From assembly GCA_042408965.1 (NCBI GenBank), contig JBHOQN010000026.1, positions 1-64,000 on the forward strand: DNA of 64,000 nt, read 5' to 3'. Origin of the DNA: Thermogemmatispora sp042408965 (GTDB taxonomy: Bacteria; Chloroflexota; Ktedonobacteria; Ktedonobacterales; Ktedonobacteraceae). A program made the position numbers and the translations under genes. Position 1 is the first letter of the stretch, and every line of letters starts with the position of its first letter. This document shows positions 35,846 through 44,442 of this stretch, in pieces. The notes beneath the pieces were generated by a model. That model was given only the letters and a program-made list of their open reading frames with translations. It searched no databases and had not been told where the DNA came from.

Positions 35846-36476
35846 TCAGGCCTTCTGGTAGTCCGTCGGTGGGGGGTCTTCTGAGCAGGGCGTTTCCCCC
35901 GGTAGTCACTGCTCCCCCCGCGATTCCGTGACAACTATTCTATCATGAAGATCAATGAAAAGTACATAGAAAACGTGTAAAGATAGCTCACTGGTAATGG
36001 GTTCCGGCACTCAGCCGTTCAGAACGCTGCCGAGCTGTCTCTGCATTCGTTACGTAGTAATCGCTTTGGGCCATCTTTTAAGAGAAGGAATGTATTTCTT
36101 GCGATGAGGCTCACTGAAGGTTCTCCGCTGCCGTTGGGCCAGGTGCGGAATCGCCGCTTGTAAGGCTTGCTTTTCCTTGAGAGCAACTATAATGGCTATA
36201 TTGTATTACCATCTGCGGGGGAATCTGCAAGGACCTGCTGGCTCGACGCGATAGCGACGTCCTGGCAGTGCAGTGCTGCTCTCATTTCTGCTGTACGGCC
36301 TGTTCCCCTCCAGTCTCGAGGGGCGCTCCTTCGAGCGCAGGAGAGACAGCGCATCGCTCTGGCTGATTGCTTCCTGGAGACCAGACTGCTGGCCGGTCTG
36401 GCTGGTAGGCGACCGATGCTGATGCGGCCCTGTCCTTCCAGATACTCTCTGGCAAAACCTGTGTGTGCACTTTAAC

Positions 36477-36532
36477 AATCGTGCCGGAAGTCCCCTAGTT
36501 GTAGCTATGGGGATGGATAGGCACGATTTTTT
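36477..36532 (+). terminator. Stem-loop with T run at the left end of the TnpB element
   Basis: AATCGTGCC (36477-36485) pairs with GGCACGATT (36520-36528), followed by a run of six T (36527-36532). Inside the loop a smaller hairpin can form, CCCCTAG with CTA-T-GGGG around 36493-36513. It looks like an intrinsic terminator that isolates tnpB from read-through, or an element-end structure. Confidence 0.6.
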
Positions 36533-36541
36533 AAACAGCGA

Positions 36542-36570
36542 TTGCACACTGGATAAAAATATGCGATACT
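36542..36570 (+). promoter_or_regulatory. Promoter of tnpB 1 (leaderless)
   Basis: TTGCAC (36542-36547), 17-base spacer ending TGC, GATACT (36565-36570). The GTG start is 7 bases after the -10, so the mRNA should begin at or next to the start codon. Confidence 0.65.
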
Positions 36571-36577
36571 CTCTTGT

Positions 36578-37681
36578 GTGAGAAAGACATACCAGTATCG
36601 GATGTATCCGACGAAGCAACAACTGAAGATGCTTGAAACCACGCTTGAGGAATGCCGTTGGTTGTATAACAACACGCTGGCATACCGCAAAGAGGCATGG
36701 GAGCGGAAGCGACGTTCGGTTTCTCGCTACGATGCACAAGCACGTATTCCTCTGCTGAAAGTGGAACGCCCTTCTCTTAAAACGGTTTATTCACAAGTCT
36801 TGCAAAACGTCAACGAGCGTGTAGAGCTTGCTTTTCAAGGGTTCTTTAGACGGGTCAAGCAGGGCGAAAACCCTGGGTATCCTCGTTTCAAAGGCCAGGG
36901 CCGCTACGATAGTTTCACCTATACGCAATCGGGGTTTTTCTTGACGCATAATCACCGCGTGTGCCTCTCCAAGATCGGGAGTATCAGGCTCGTGTATCAC
37001 AGACCAATTCAGGGCAAGATCAACACGCTCACGATCCATCGTTCCTCTACTGGCAAGTGGTACGCATCTTTCTCTGTCGAATACGATCCCGAACGCTTGC
37101 CGGACAATCCCTCTCGGGTCGGCATGGACGTGGGGCTCAACACCTTTGCGACACTGTCCGATGGAACGAACATTGAGCACCCTCGTTTCTTCAGGAAAGA
37201 AGAAAAAGCACTGGCCAGGGTTCAACGCACGCAGTCCAAACGTGCGAAAGGGTCTCCTGAACGGCGCAAGCATCGCAAAGCGGTCGCCCGTGTGCATGAA
37301 CGCATCCAGTTCAGGCGTTCCAATTTCACCCATCAGAACAGCCATCGCATCGTTGCTCAACACGGCGCCATCTGCGTGGAAGACGTGCACGTCAATCGCA
37401 TGATGCATAACCATTGTCTGGCAAAGAGTCTTGCTGATGCAGCATGGAGTCAATTCTTTAAGCAACTGGCGCACAAAGCGGAAGAGGCTGGTCGCCAGTT
37501 GCTCACAGTCAACCCTGCATACACCAGCCAGACCTGTAATCAGTGTGGGCATCGGCAAAAGATGCCTCTTGCTGAAAGGGTATTCGCTTGTCCATGCTGT
37601 GGGTTGCATATGGACCGTGACCTCAACGCTGCTAAAAACATCCTTGGATTGGGACTACAATCCTTGGGAATAAATAGCTAA
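36578..37681 (+). CDS. tnpB: TnpB, RNA-guided DNA endonuclease of an IS200/IS605-type element (apparently intact)
   Basis: The 367-residue protein has an N-terminal helical/wedge part (KTYQYRMYPTKQQLKMLETT), RuvC-I GMDVGLNTFATLSDG (Asp near 184), RuvC-II ICVEDVHVNRMM (Glu near 269), the zinc ribbon TCNQCGHR ... CPCCG and RuvC-III MDRDLNAAKN (Asp near 347). All catalytic residues are in place. TnpB cuts DNA guided by an omega-RNA from the element's right end. A hairpin GGATTG-GGACTA-CAATCC (37646-37663) over the gene's last codons may be part of that RNA. GTG start without leader. No tnpA, so it would need a helper to move. A second tnpB element starts 46 bases downstream. Confidence 0.92.
   Translation: MRKTYQYRMYPTKQQLKMLETTLEECRWLYNNTLAYRKEAWERKRRSVSRYDAQARIPLLKVERPSLKTVYSQVLQNVNERVELAFQGFFRRVKQGENPGYPRFKGQGRYDSFTYTQSGFFLTHNHRVCLSKIGSIRLVYHRPIQGKINTLTIHRSSTGKWYASFSVEYDPERLPDNPSRVGMDVGLNTFATLSDGTNIEHPRFFRKEEKALARVQRTQSKRAKGSPERRKHRKAVARVHERIQFRRSNFTHQNSHRIVAQHGAICVEDVHVNRMMHNHCLAKSLADAAWSQFFKQLAHKAEEAGRQLLTVNPAYTSQTCNQCGHRQKMPLAERVFACPCCGLHMDRDLNAAKNILGLGLQSLGINS
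37646..37663 (+). ncRNA. Candidate omega-RNA hairpin at the 3' end of tnpB 1
   Basis: A perfect 6-base stem with a 6-base loop lies in the last 36 bases of tnpB 1, where omega-RNA scaffolds usually overlap the coding end. The full RNA and its guide start cannot be set from sequence alone. Confidence 0.35.
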
Positions 37682-37689
37682 ACAAAGTG

Positions 37690-37718
37690 TTGACATCTAT
37701 GGGCGTTTGTGCTATTTT
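37690..37718 (+). promoter_or_regulatory. Consensus promoter of the second tnpB element
   Basis: Perfect TTGACA (37690-37695), 17-base spacer ending TGC, TATTTT (37713-37718). A 6-base stem GTGCTA-TTT-TAGCAC (37710-37724) covers the -10. The next ATG is 9 bases after the -10. Confidence 0.7.
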
Positions 37719-37727
37719 AGCACCTCA

Positions 37728-37853
37728 ATGGCAAGTCGCATCTCTGGGCGCAGGCCTTCAAAGAGACGCGCCGAACAGATCAAACAGTATGTTGAGCGCG
37801 TGATGAAGGAAGGCGGATGGCACTCGTTGTACGTGGCTACAAACCTGAGCTAG
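37728..37853 (+). CDS. 41-residue basic peptide overlapping the start of tnpB 2
   Basis: ATG 37728 opens 41 codons (MASRISGRRPSKRRAEQIKQ ... ending VATNLS). The first 25 residues are basic and helical and the frame overlaps the tnpB 2 ATG at 37817 by 37 bases. It stands right after a consensus promoter, so it would be translated from a leaderless mRNA, and its translation could couple to tnpB 2, whose own AAGGA site lies inside it. No family recognised; it may equally be a leader peptide or chance frame. Confidence 0.4.
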   Translation: MASRISGRRPSKRRAEQIKQYVERVMKEGGWHSLYVATNLS

Positions 37854-39047
37854 ACCTGAACAACCAGCAACGTACCGCTTGCTTGAAACATACGGGTTGT
37901 GCTCGCTTTGCCTACAATTGGGGGCTGGCGCGCGCTCAGGAGGTCTACTGTGCAAACGGGCAAGCGTCCCCATGCCATCCAGCTGCATCGGGAGCTCAAT
38001 GCTCTGAAGAAGACCGACTTCCCCTGGATGTACGAGGTATCTAAGTGTGCGCCCCAGGAAGCCTTGCGTGATCTTGACCGTGCCTACGCCAACTGCTTCC
38101 GCCGCCTGGAACTGAGCAAGCAAGGCCGATGGAAAGGCCAGCTCGGTTTCCCGACATGCAAGAAGAAAAGCAAAGGCATCGGTTCCTTCCGCCTGACGGG
38201 AAGCATCCCTATCTTTGCCGAGAGCATCCAGTTGCCACGGTTGGGCCGTCTTCGCTTGCATGAGCATGGCTACCTTCCTACGAATGCAAAGGTGCTTTCC
38301 GCAACCGTCTCAGAGGAGGCGGGACGCTGGTTGGTGAGTGTCCTGGTGGAGGAGGAGCAGGAAGCCCCGGCCCATCCAGCTCCGGCTGCTGTTGGCGTTG
38401 ACCTTGGTATCAAAACGCTTGCCACGCTTTCCGATGGCACGACGTTTGAGAACCCACGTGCCTTGAAGCATGCTCAAAAAAGGTTGAGGCGCTTAGAGCG
38501 GCAAAAGTCCCGGCGTGTCAAAGGGAGCAAGAACCGCATGAAGACGGTGAGGAAGCTGGCAAAGCAACATGCGCGTGTTGCTCGCATCCGCAAAGACGAT
38601 ATCCACACGTTGACAAGCTATCTGTGCAACAACCACGCACTGGTAGCGATAGAGGACGTGCACGTGTCCGGTCTGCTCAAGAACCACCGGCTTGCTCAGG
38701 CCATTGCCGATAGCAGCTTTGGGGAGATCAGGCGGCAACTCACCTCCAAGGCCCAACGCTATGGGACACGCCTTGTGGTGATTGACCGTTTCTACCCCTC
38801 AAGCAAAACCTGCTCTGCTTGCGGATACGTCAAGCCTGCGTTGGGGCTGCATGAGCGGACGTTGGTGTGTGAGGCTTGCGGCATGGTGCTGGATCGTGAC
38901 CACAATGCCGCCATCAACTTGCTGCGTGAAGCAGTAAGAACGACCGGCAGTTCGTCGGGACGTGACGCCTGTGGACAGAGGAGCTCTGGCCGTCTCATGG
39001 GAGACGGTGAAACTGCTCTGGATGAAGCAGGAACCAACCATCGTTGA
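37817..39047 (+). pseudogene. tnpB: Second tnpB, broken by a one-base frameshift
   Basis: Two overlapping frames together make a full TnpB of about 410 residues. The first (from ATG 37817, with AAGGA-GGCGG upstream) gives the N-terminus up to FAYNWGLARAQEVY; the second continues with TGKRPHAIQLHRELNALKK to the stop at 39047. One extra base within about 37947-37962 explains the shift. The rest is complete: GVDLGIKTLATLSDG, AIEDVHVSGLL, the zinc ribbon CSACGYVK ... CEACG and LDRDHNAAINLL. The Gly/Arg-rich tail is the usual region where the omega-RNA overlaps. It differs in sequence from tnpB 1, so the tandem is not a simple duplication. Either a recent inactivation or a sequencing error. Confidence 0.85.
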
Positions 39048-39386
39048 GGCATGTCCTCACTGTCTAAGTGTTGGAGAACGGTCTACAACGAGGATCAGCA
39101 GTCGCAGGACGAGGTCGGGGCGCTCTTCTCCGATTTCCGCTATACGCCACTCTCATAGAGATGGCTGCGTCTCCCCCCTGAGGGGAGGCGCGTCGCTTCC
39201 TTGACGCTGTCCCGCCCGGCGGCGTAGAATAGGAGAGACCACAATAGCGACCCTGTGCCTGCTCGCCTGTTCACTCATACACAGGGCACGCTCTGGCCTC
39301 TCTCTGCCCGCCCGTCTCGCTCAGCGCGATGGCCCGGGTGGGTGGTGTCAGCGCGTGATAGTTTGCTTATGATCTGGAGGCTCTCG
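39048..39386. other. Intergenic region: right flank of the tnpB element and cox maturation promoter
   Basis: No gene. It holds the hairpin CTCCCC-CCTGA-GGGGAG (39171-39187) and the promoter listed next. The frame open from 39255 is not typical protein before 39369. Confidence 0.6.
39201..39230 (+). promoter_or_regulatory. Promoter of the cox maturation operon
   Basis: TTGACG (39201-39206), 18-base spacer, TAGAAT (39225-39230). Confidence 0.6.
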
Positions 39387-40307
39387 TTGAACCAGGAACA
39401 GCAATCACTGGTCATTCCATTCTCTTCCATTGAAGATGTGCAACGGGCGATGTTCGCCCGGCGCTATGTAGCAGATCGCAGCCTGGCCACAGCCGTGTTC
39501 CTGGCACTCAAACGACGTAAGCCGCTGCTGCTGGAGGGCGAACCGGGCGTTGGCAAGACGGAGGTCGCCAAGGTCCTGGCCGACCTGCTGGAGACGCGCC
39601 TCATTCGCCTGCAGTGCTATGAAGGTATCGATGTCAGTACGGCGGTGTATGAGTGGAATTACACGCGCCAGATGTTGCATATTCGCCTGATGGAGGCCAG
39701 AGAGACCTCTCGCCAGGAGGAACTCAAGGAGATCTTCGGGCCGGATTTTCTCATCAAGCGTCCGCTGTTGCAGGCCATCGATCCGGCGAATGCCAGGGCC
39801 CCTGTCTTGCTGATCGACGAGCTGGATCGCAGCGATGAGGAGTTCGAGGCCTATCTACTGGAGCTGCTCTCGGACTTTCAGATCACCATTCCTGAGATTG
39901 GCACGGTGGCCGCCGGAGAGCCGCCCGTGGTGGTGATTACCTCGAATCGCACGCGCGAGATCCATGATGCCCTGCGCCGGCGCTGTCTCTATTACTGGAT
40001 CGACTATCCAACGCTCGACAAGGAATACTCGATTGTACTGGCGCGTATGCCAGAGGTGCCTGAGCGTCTGGCGAAGCAGGTCTGTGTCTTCGTGCGTGAG
40101 CTGCGTGCGCTCGATCTCTTTAAGGCTCCAGGCGTGGCCGAGACCCTTGACTGGATTGCCTCGCTACTGGCGCTCGATCAGATGGAGCTGGTTGAGGGAG
40201 CGGTGCGCGATACACTGGGCGCCCTCCTGAAGTATCAGGACGACGTGCTGAAGGTTGGTGGCAACGATCTTGGCAAACTCGTGCAAAAAGCGCGCAGCGC
40301 TGGTTGA
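39387..40307 (+). CDS. coxD: MoxR-type AAA+ ATPase (CoxD-like)
   Basis: The protein of about 306 residues has Walker A GEPGVGKT, Walker B VLLIDELDRSDEEFEAYLLE and sensor 1 VVVITSNRTRE, the pattern of MoxR ATPases. CoxD-type MoxR proteins unfold apo CO dehydrogenase so that the Mo-S-Cu centre can be built. Start: TTG 39387 has a perfect GGAGG 6 bases upstream; ATG 39369 is the alternative with no ribosome site. The stop overlaps the start of the vWA gene (TGATG), so the two are coupled, as is typical of MoxR-vWA pairs. Confidence 0.88.
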   Translation: MNQEQQSLVIPFSSIEDVQRAMFARRYVADRSLATAVFLALKRRKPLLLEGEPGVGKTEVAKVLADLLETRLIRLQCYEGIDVSTAVYEWNYTRQMLHIRLMEARETSRQEELKEIFGPDFLIKRPLLQAIDPANARAPVLLIDELDRSDEEFEAYLLELLSDFQITIPEIGTVAAGEPPVVVITSNRTREIHDALRRRCLYYWIDYPTLDKEYSIVLARMPEVPERLAKQVCVFVRELRALDLFKAPGVAETLDWIASLLALDQMELVEGAVRDTLGALLKYQDDVLKVGGNDLGKLVQKARSAG

Positions 40308-41734
40308 TGGCTATGCTGGCAGAGAATTTTGATGCGCATGAGTATGCGCCCCTCCCCGATCGCGAGCCCGATGAGGCCCTCCTGTCCTCTCAGCACGATG
40401 GCCACGCGCCCTCCGCTGCTGCGCGCCAGGCGCCACTCACCCAGAAGGAGCTTGAGCGCGGCGAGCGTCTGCTCTATCGCCTGACTGAGTTCGGCCATCT
40501 TCTCTGGGAGTCGGGGATCGACGTGGGACCACAGAAGCTGCTCGATCTGGCTGAAACCCTCGACTATATTGATATTACCGAGCCCGCAGACTTCTACAAC
40601 GCGCTCAAGTGCTCGTTGCTGGCCCGCCACGAGCAGGAGACACTCTTCAATCAGCTCTTCAATTACTACTGGCTCACGCGCGATCGTAAAGATCGACCGG
40701 CTGATCCAGGCGCCACGCGGCGCGATGATCGCCAGGTGCGCCTCCCGCCATCTGAGCGCAAGCGCCTGGCAGAGCACCTGAATGCCGATCACCAGCAGCG
40801 TGAGATGCGTGCCAGTGGGCGTGAGAGCGAGCGGCGTCATGCGCTCGATGAGCAGGCGGGCGAGCGTGACGATGATCAGGCGCCGCCTCAGGGAACGGCC
40901 TACAGTGCCCTCGAATTGCTGCGCAAGAAGGACTTTGACTCCTTCACCTGGGAGGAGGTCCAGGAGGCCAGGCGTCTCATGAGCGAGATGCACTGGAATC
41001 TGGGGCTGCGTCCCACGCGCCGCAAGCGCCCGACGCGCGTTGGCGACTACCCCGATATGCGGCGCATCGTGCGGCGCAATCTCAAGTACGGCGCTGAGCT
41101 GCTCGAACTGACCTGGCGTGAGAACAAGCAGAAGCCGCGTCCGCTGGTGATCATCTGCGACATCAGCGGCTCGATGAGTCTCTATTCACGGCTGCTGCTC
41201 CACTTTATTCATACCATCTCCAATGGCCTGCTCAATGTGGAGGCCTTCGTCTTCGGAACACGACTGACGCGCATCACGCGGCAGCTCAAACGGCGCGACG
41301 TAGATGATGCTGTGCGCGAAGTCTCGCGCTCGGTGCAGGACTGGTCAGGTGGCACGCGCATCGGCGATGCCCTGCATACCTTCAATCAGCAGTGGGCCAG
41401 GCGCGTGCTGGGTCGAGGCGCCGTGGTGCTGATCATCAGCGATGGTTGGGATCGCGGTGATGCCGCGGTCTTGCAGGTCGGAATGGATCGTCTGCAGCAT
41501 AGCTGCCATCGCCTGATCTGGCTCAATCCCCTGCTCGGCTCGCCAGATTATCGTCCGCTGACGATTGGCATGAAGACGGCGCTCCCCTACATCGACGATT
41601 TCCTGCCAGCCCACAACCTGGATAGCTTGATCCAGCTTGGCAAGCTGCTGGAAAATATTGACGATCGGCGACCTGCGCGCACACCGGCTGCGCGTCGTGA
41701 AGCGATCAAGGCCTGGACGCGAGCTGCTCCCTGA
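40307..41734 (+). CDS. coxE: CoxE-like von Willebrand A domain protein
   Basis: The 475-residue protein has a long charged N-terminal half with KKDFDSFTWEEVQEARRLM (about 207-225) and a C-terminal vWA domain with the metal-ion-dependent adhesion site: CDISGSMSLYS (DxSxS, about 285-295), the Thr of GGTRIGDAL, and the Asp of ISDGWDRGD. CoxE works with the MoxR partner in maturing CO-dehydrogenase-type enzymes. The ATG overlaps the stop of the ATPase gene, so translation is coupled. Followed by two XdhC-type genes on the same strand. Confidence 0.9.
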   Translation: MAMLAENFDAHEYAPLPDREPDEALLSSQHDGHAPSAAARQAPLTQKELERGERLLYRLTEFGHLLWESGIDVGPQKLLDLAETLDYIDITEPADFYNALKCSLLARHEQETLFNQLFNYYWLTRDRKDRPADPGATRRDDRQVRLPPSERKRLAEHLNADHQQREMRASGRESERRHALDEQAGERDDDQAPPQGTAYSALELLRKKDFDSFTWEEVQEARRLMSEMHWNLGLRPTRRKRPTRVGDYPDMRRIVRRNLKYGAELLELTWRENKQKPRPLVIICDISGSMSLYSRLLLHFIHTISNGLLNVEAFVFGTRLTRITRQLKRRDVDDAVREVSRSVQDWSGGTRIGDALHTFNQQWARRVLGRGAVVLIISDGWDRGDAAVLQVGMDRLQHSCHRLIWLNPLLGSPDYRPLTIGMKTALPYIDDFLPAHNLDSLIQLGKLLENIDDRRPARTPAARREAIKAWTRAAP

Positions 41735-41859
41735 CGCATGGCGGGCAGATCCACCAGCGTGGAGGGAGGGTCTTCCCCGCTGGTGGAGCGAGGCTGCCGC
41801 CGCATCTGCCTGCCGAATGTCACCCGGTACAAGTTCCTGAGGATCTGGAGGTATTCCCT

Positions 41860-42177
41860 ATGCGTGATATTCTGCCCGATGTTGAGCGCTGGCGCACGCA
41901 GGGCGAGCGTGTCGCTGTGGCCACGGTGGTCTCCGTGGCAGGATCAGCGCCGCGCCGGCCTGGTGCCCGGTTGGCTGTCAGCGAGAAAGGTGAGATCAGC
42001 GGCTCTGTCAGCGGCGGCTGCGTGGAGCCTGCCGTTGTCGAGGCTGCTCTGCAGGTCATCAAGGATGGTCGGCCGCAGATGCTCGAGTTTGGCATCAGCG
42101 AGGAGGAGAATTTTGAGAAGATCGGCCTGGCCTGTGGGGGCACTATTCATGTCTTTGTCGAGCGCCTCGACTGGTAG
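41860..42177 (+). CDS. XdhC/CoxI N-terminal domain protein
   Basis: The 105-residue protein is one XdhC_CoxI domain: ATVVSVAGSAPRRPGARLAV (about 21-40), SGSVSGGCVEPAVVEAA and GLACGGTIHVFVE with the conserved Cys. XdhC-type proteins bind the molybdenum cofactor, help its sulphuration and deliver it to xanthine-oxidase-family enzymes. Here the usual two-domain protein is split: this gene has the cofactor domain, the next has the Rossmann part. GGAGG lies 8 bases before the ATG. Confidence 0.88.
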   Translation: MRDILPDVERWRTQGERVAVATVVSVAGSAPRRPGARLAVSEKGEISGSVSGGCVEPAVVEAALQVIKDGRPQMLEFGISEEENFEKIGLACGGTIHVFVERLDW

Positions 42178-42237
42178 GGAGGTAGCCAGACACGATAGGA
42201 GACGAGCAGCGCCTTATACTCAGGCAGGAGGAACACG

Positions 42238-43005
42238 ATGAGTGGATTGTATGAGGAGTTCAAGCAGCAGCTTGCGCGCGAGCAGGGAGTAGCTCTGGCC
42301 ACTCTGGTGCGCGGACCCGATCAGGAGCAGGTCGGCGCGAAGCTGCTGGTCTTCCCCGATAAGAGCTTTCGCGGCACGCTGGGCGACACCGAGCTAGATG
42401 CGCGCGTGGCTGAGGATGCCGAACGGGCGATCTGGATCGGTGAACCAGGGACGCGCACCTATACTCTGGCCGCGCAGCATTTCGACGTCTTTATTGAGGG
42501 CTTTCCGCCGCCGCCGCGCCTGATTATTGTCGGCGCTGGCCACATTGCCATTCCCCTGACCACCTTTGCCAGGACCCTGGGCTATCGCGTCATTGTGATC
42601 GATGCCCGTGCGGCCTTTGCCACCCGCGAGCGCTTTCCTCATGCCGATGAGTTGATTGTGGCTTGGCCGGATGAAGTCCTCGAACAGCTTGATCTCAATC
42701 CTTCGACGGCCGTTGCTGTGCTGACGCACGACCCTAAATTTGATGAGCCATCGCTGAAGGTGGTCCTCTCACGGCGTGTCGGCTACGTGGGGGCCATCGG
42801 TAGCCGTAAGACCAGTCAGGAGCGCAGTGAACGTCTCAAGAAGCAGGGCCTCACGGATGAGCAACTCAGCCGCATTCACGCACCCATCGGCCTCAATATC
42901 GGGGCGACTTCCCCCGAGGAGATGGCGCTGGCCATCATGGCGGAGATCGTCGCAACGCGCTATGCGAAGGACCGGGCGGCCATCCTGGACTGGTCGCAGA
43001 AATAA
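42238..43005 (+). CDS. XdhC-family protein with Rossmann C-terminal domain
   Basis: The 255-residue protein has a divergent N-terminal XdhC-like part (about 1-85, lacking the GGC motif of its neighbour) and a C-terminal Rossmann domain with LIIVGAGHIAIPL (about 98-110), VIDARAAFATRERFP, AVLTHDPKFDEP, YVGAIGSRKT and IGLNIGATSPEEMALAIMAE. It should act with the 105-residue protein in handling the Mo cofactor for CoxL. GGAGG precedes the ATG by about 6 bases. Last of four maturation genes. Confidence 0.88.
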   Translation: MSGLYEEFKQQLAREQGVALATLVRGPDQEQVGAKLLVFPDKSFRGTLGDTELDARVAEDAERAIWIGEPGTRTYTLAAQHFDVFIEGFPPPPRLIIVGAGHIAIPLTTFARTLGYRVIVIDARAAFATRERFPHADELIVAWPDEVLEQLDLNPSTAVAVLTHDPKFDEPSLKVVLSRRVGYVGAIGSRKTSQERSERLKKQGLTDEQLSRIHAPIGLNIGATSPEEMALAIMAEIVATRYAKDRAAILDWSQK

Positions 43006-43094
43006 GGGCTGTAACTTCCCCGCCGGCGGTGCGTTTCTACATTACAGAAAGCAGGTAGGCCAGGTCTCTGATGGGCCTACCTGATAGAGGCAAA

Positions 43095-43123
43095 TTGTGC
43101 TATGCGCACGTCTCGTATAGAAT
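43095..43123 (+). promoter_or_regulatory. Promoter of the LCP gene
   Basis: TTGTGC (43095-43100), 17-base spacer, TAGAAT (43118-43123), 30 bases before the ATG. Confidence 0.6.
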
Positions 43124-43152
43124 AAGCATCCAGATTGCACAAAGGAAAAAGC

Positions 43153-44442
43153 ATGCCGGACAATCCTTATTATCCGCATGATGACGACGCAACGCAGCCC
43201 TCAGTGCCGCCTGCTGCGCCACCCGGAGGCGCGGGCCAGGGGAAGTTAATCATAGGCAGCTTTCAGGATTCCGCGCGGCGGCCGCAGCGTACACCCTACC
43301 AGAATCCCCTCGCTCAGCAGCCACAGACGGACTACCCAGGTCCTCAGGGCGTCTATACGCCACCGCAGCGGTTGCCGGTCGAGGGCTATCCCATGCCTGG
43401 ACGCCCCGCAGGCGCCGCCGATGTAGCCGCGCGGCGGATGCGGAGACGCGGTGGCAGACGCCGACGAGGCTGTCTCATAGGCTGTCTCACACTGCTGCTG
43501 GTCTTTCTCTTGCTGGGGGGCTTCGCCATCTATGCGCTGCAGCGGGTTCTGGCCTTCGGCTCAGCCATCTCGCCGCAGTCGCCGCTGAGCACGCAGACGG
43601 GGTATATGGGCACCTCGGAGCGCGTCAATCTGCTGGTGCTCGGCTATGGCGGTGGTCAGCATCAGGGCGCCTACCTGACTGATTCCATGCTTGTCATGAG
43701 CTTAATCCCCTCAAATCAGCATACGACGCTCATCTCTGTGCCGCGCGATCTCTGGGTTCAGGTTCCCTCAGGCTCTGGCCACTATGGGAAGATCAACAGC
43801 GTCTTTGAGGTTGGCTCTAACGATGGCCAGAACTTCATGGCCGGAGGGGAGGCCGCTGCCCAGAAGGTCTCTCTGATCACGGGTCTCGACGTTAAGTACT
43901 GGCTGACCATTGATTTCGAGGGGTTCCGCGATTTAATCAACGCCATTGGTGGCATCGATGTTTATGTCCCTGATTCGTTCACTGCGCTCTATCCCAAGAA
44001 TGATGATCCCAATGTCGATGCCAGTTGGATCAAGGTCCACTTCTCCAAGGGAATGCAGCATATGAATGGTGAGACGGCCATTCGTTATGCCCGCGCGCGT
44101 GAGTCCCTCGATAATCCGGCCGAAGGTACCGATTTTGCCCGCTCTGCCCGTCAGATGATCATTGTCAAAGCTGTGATCTCCAAGGTGAAGCAGTGGTCCA
44201 CCTGGCCGCATCTCTTCGATGCCATGGATGCGCTCAAGCGTACCATCTATACCAATCTCTCCCTGGCTGATCTGGGCTTCTTCTCTCTCAAGATGGACCT
44301 GAACCAGGCTCATCGTATCGGGTTGAGCAATCAGAATGTGCTGGTCGATTCTCAGTCCTCAGATGGTCAGTACATCCTCGTTCCACAAAACAATAACTGG
44401 CAGTTGATTATTGACTATGTGCGGCAGCATCTCTATAACTGA
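43153..44442 (+). CDS. LytR-CpsA-Psr (LCP) family cell-wall glycopolymer ligase
   Basis: The 429-residue protein has a Pro/Gln-rich cytoplasmic part of about 100 residues, a run of Arg, one span (CLIGCLTLLLVFLLLGGFAIYAL, about 106-128) and the outside LCP domain with VNLLVLGYGGG, LTDSMLVMSLIP (the catalytic Asp and nearby Arg), ISVPRDLWV, KINSVFEVG, YWLTIDFEGF and AIRYARARESLDNPAEGTDFARSARQM. LCP enzymes attach teichoic-acid-like or other glycopolymers from a lipid carrier to peptidoglycan. The presence in a monoderm-type genome fits the membrane mannosyltransferases at 3969-6982. ATG 43153 has AAAGGA about 6 bases upstream; TTG 43135 overlaps that. Confidence 0.9.
   Translation: MPDNPYYPHDDDATQPSVPPAAPPGGAGQGKLIIGSFQDSARRPQRTPYQNPLAQQPQTDYPGPQGVYTPPQRLPVEGYPMPGRPAGAADVAARRMRRRGGRRRRGCLIGCLTLLLVFLLLGGFAIYALQRVLAFGSAISPQSPLSTQTGYMGTSERVNLLVLGYGGGQHQGAYLTDSMLVMSLIPSNQHTTLISVPRDLWVQVPSGSGHYGKINSVFEVGSNDGQNFMAGGEAAAQKVSLITGLDVKYWLTIDFEGFRDLINAIGGIDVYVPDSFTALYPKNDDPNVDASWIKVHFSKGMQHMNGETAIRYARARESLDNPAEGTDFARSARQMIIVKAVISKVKQWSTWPHLFDAMDALKRTIYTNLSLADLGFFSLKMDLNQAHRIGLSNQNVLVDSQSSDGQYILVPQNNNWQLIIDYVRQHLYN

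Larger units (their letters stand above)
35846..36577. other. About 730 bases without a gene; flank and left end of a TnpB element
   Basis: Open frames here have no family signal. Seen: an AT-rich patch at 35935-35995 that could hold the promoter of the minus-strand unit, TATAAT at 36188-36193 on the plus strand, a perfect hairpin GCGCTC-CTTC-GAGCGC (36323-36338), and the structured left end of the TnpB element at 36477-36570. Confidence 0.6.

Noticed and set aside
36323..36338. GCGCTC-CTTC-GAGCGC hairpin as a terminator
   Set aside because: No gene ends nearby on the plus strand and no T run follows; kept only as a note in the intergenic entry.
37947..37962. Programmed frameshift in tnpB 2
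   Set aside because: No slippery run (A or T homopolymer) or downstream structure at the shift; a simple one-base insertion is more likely.
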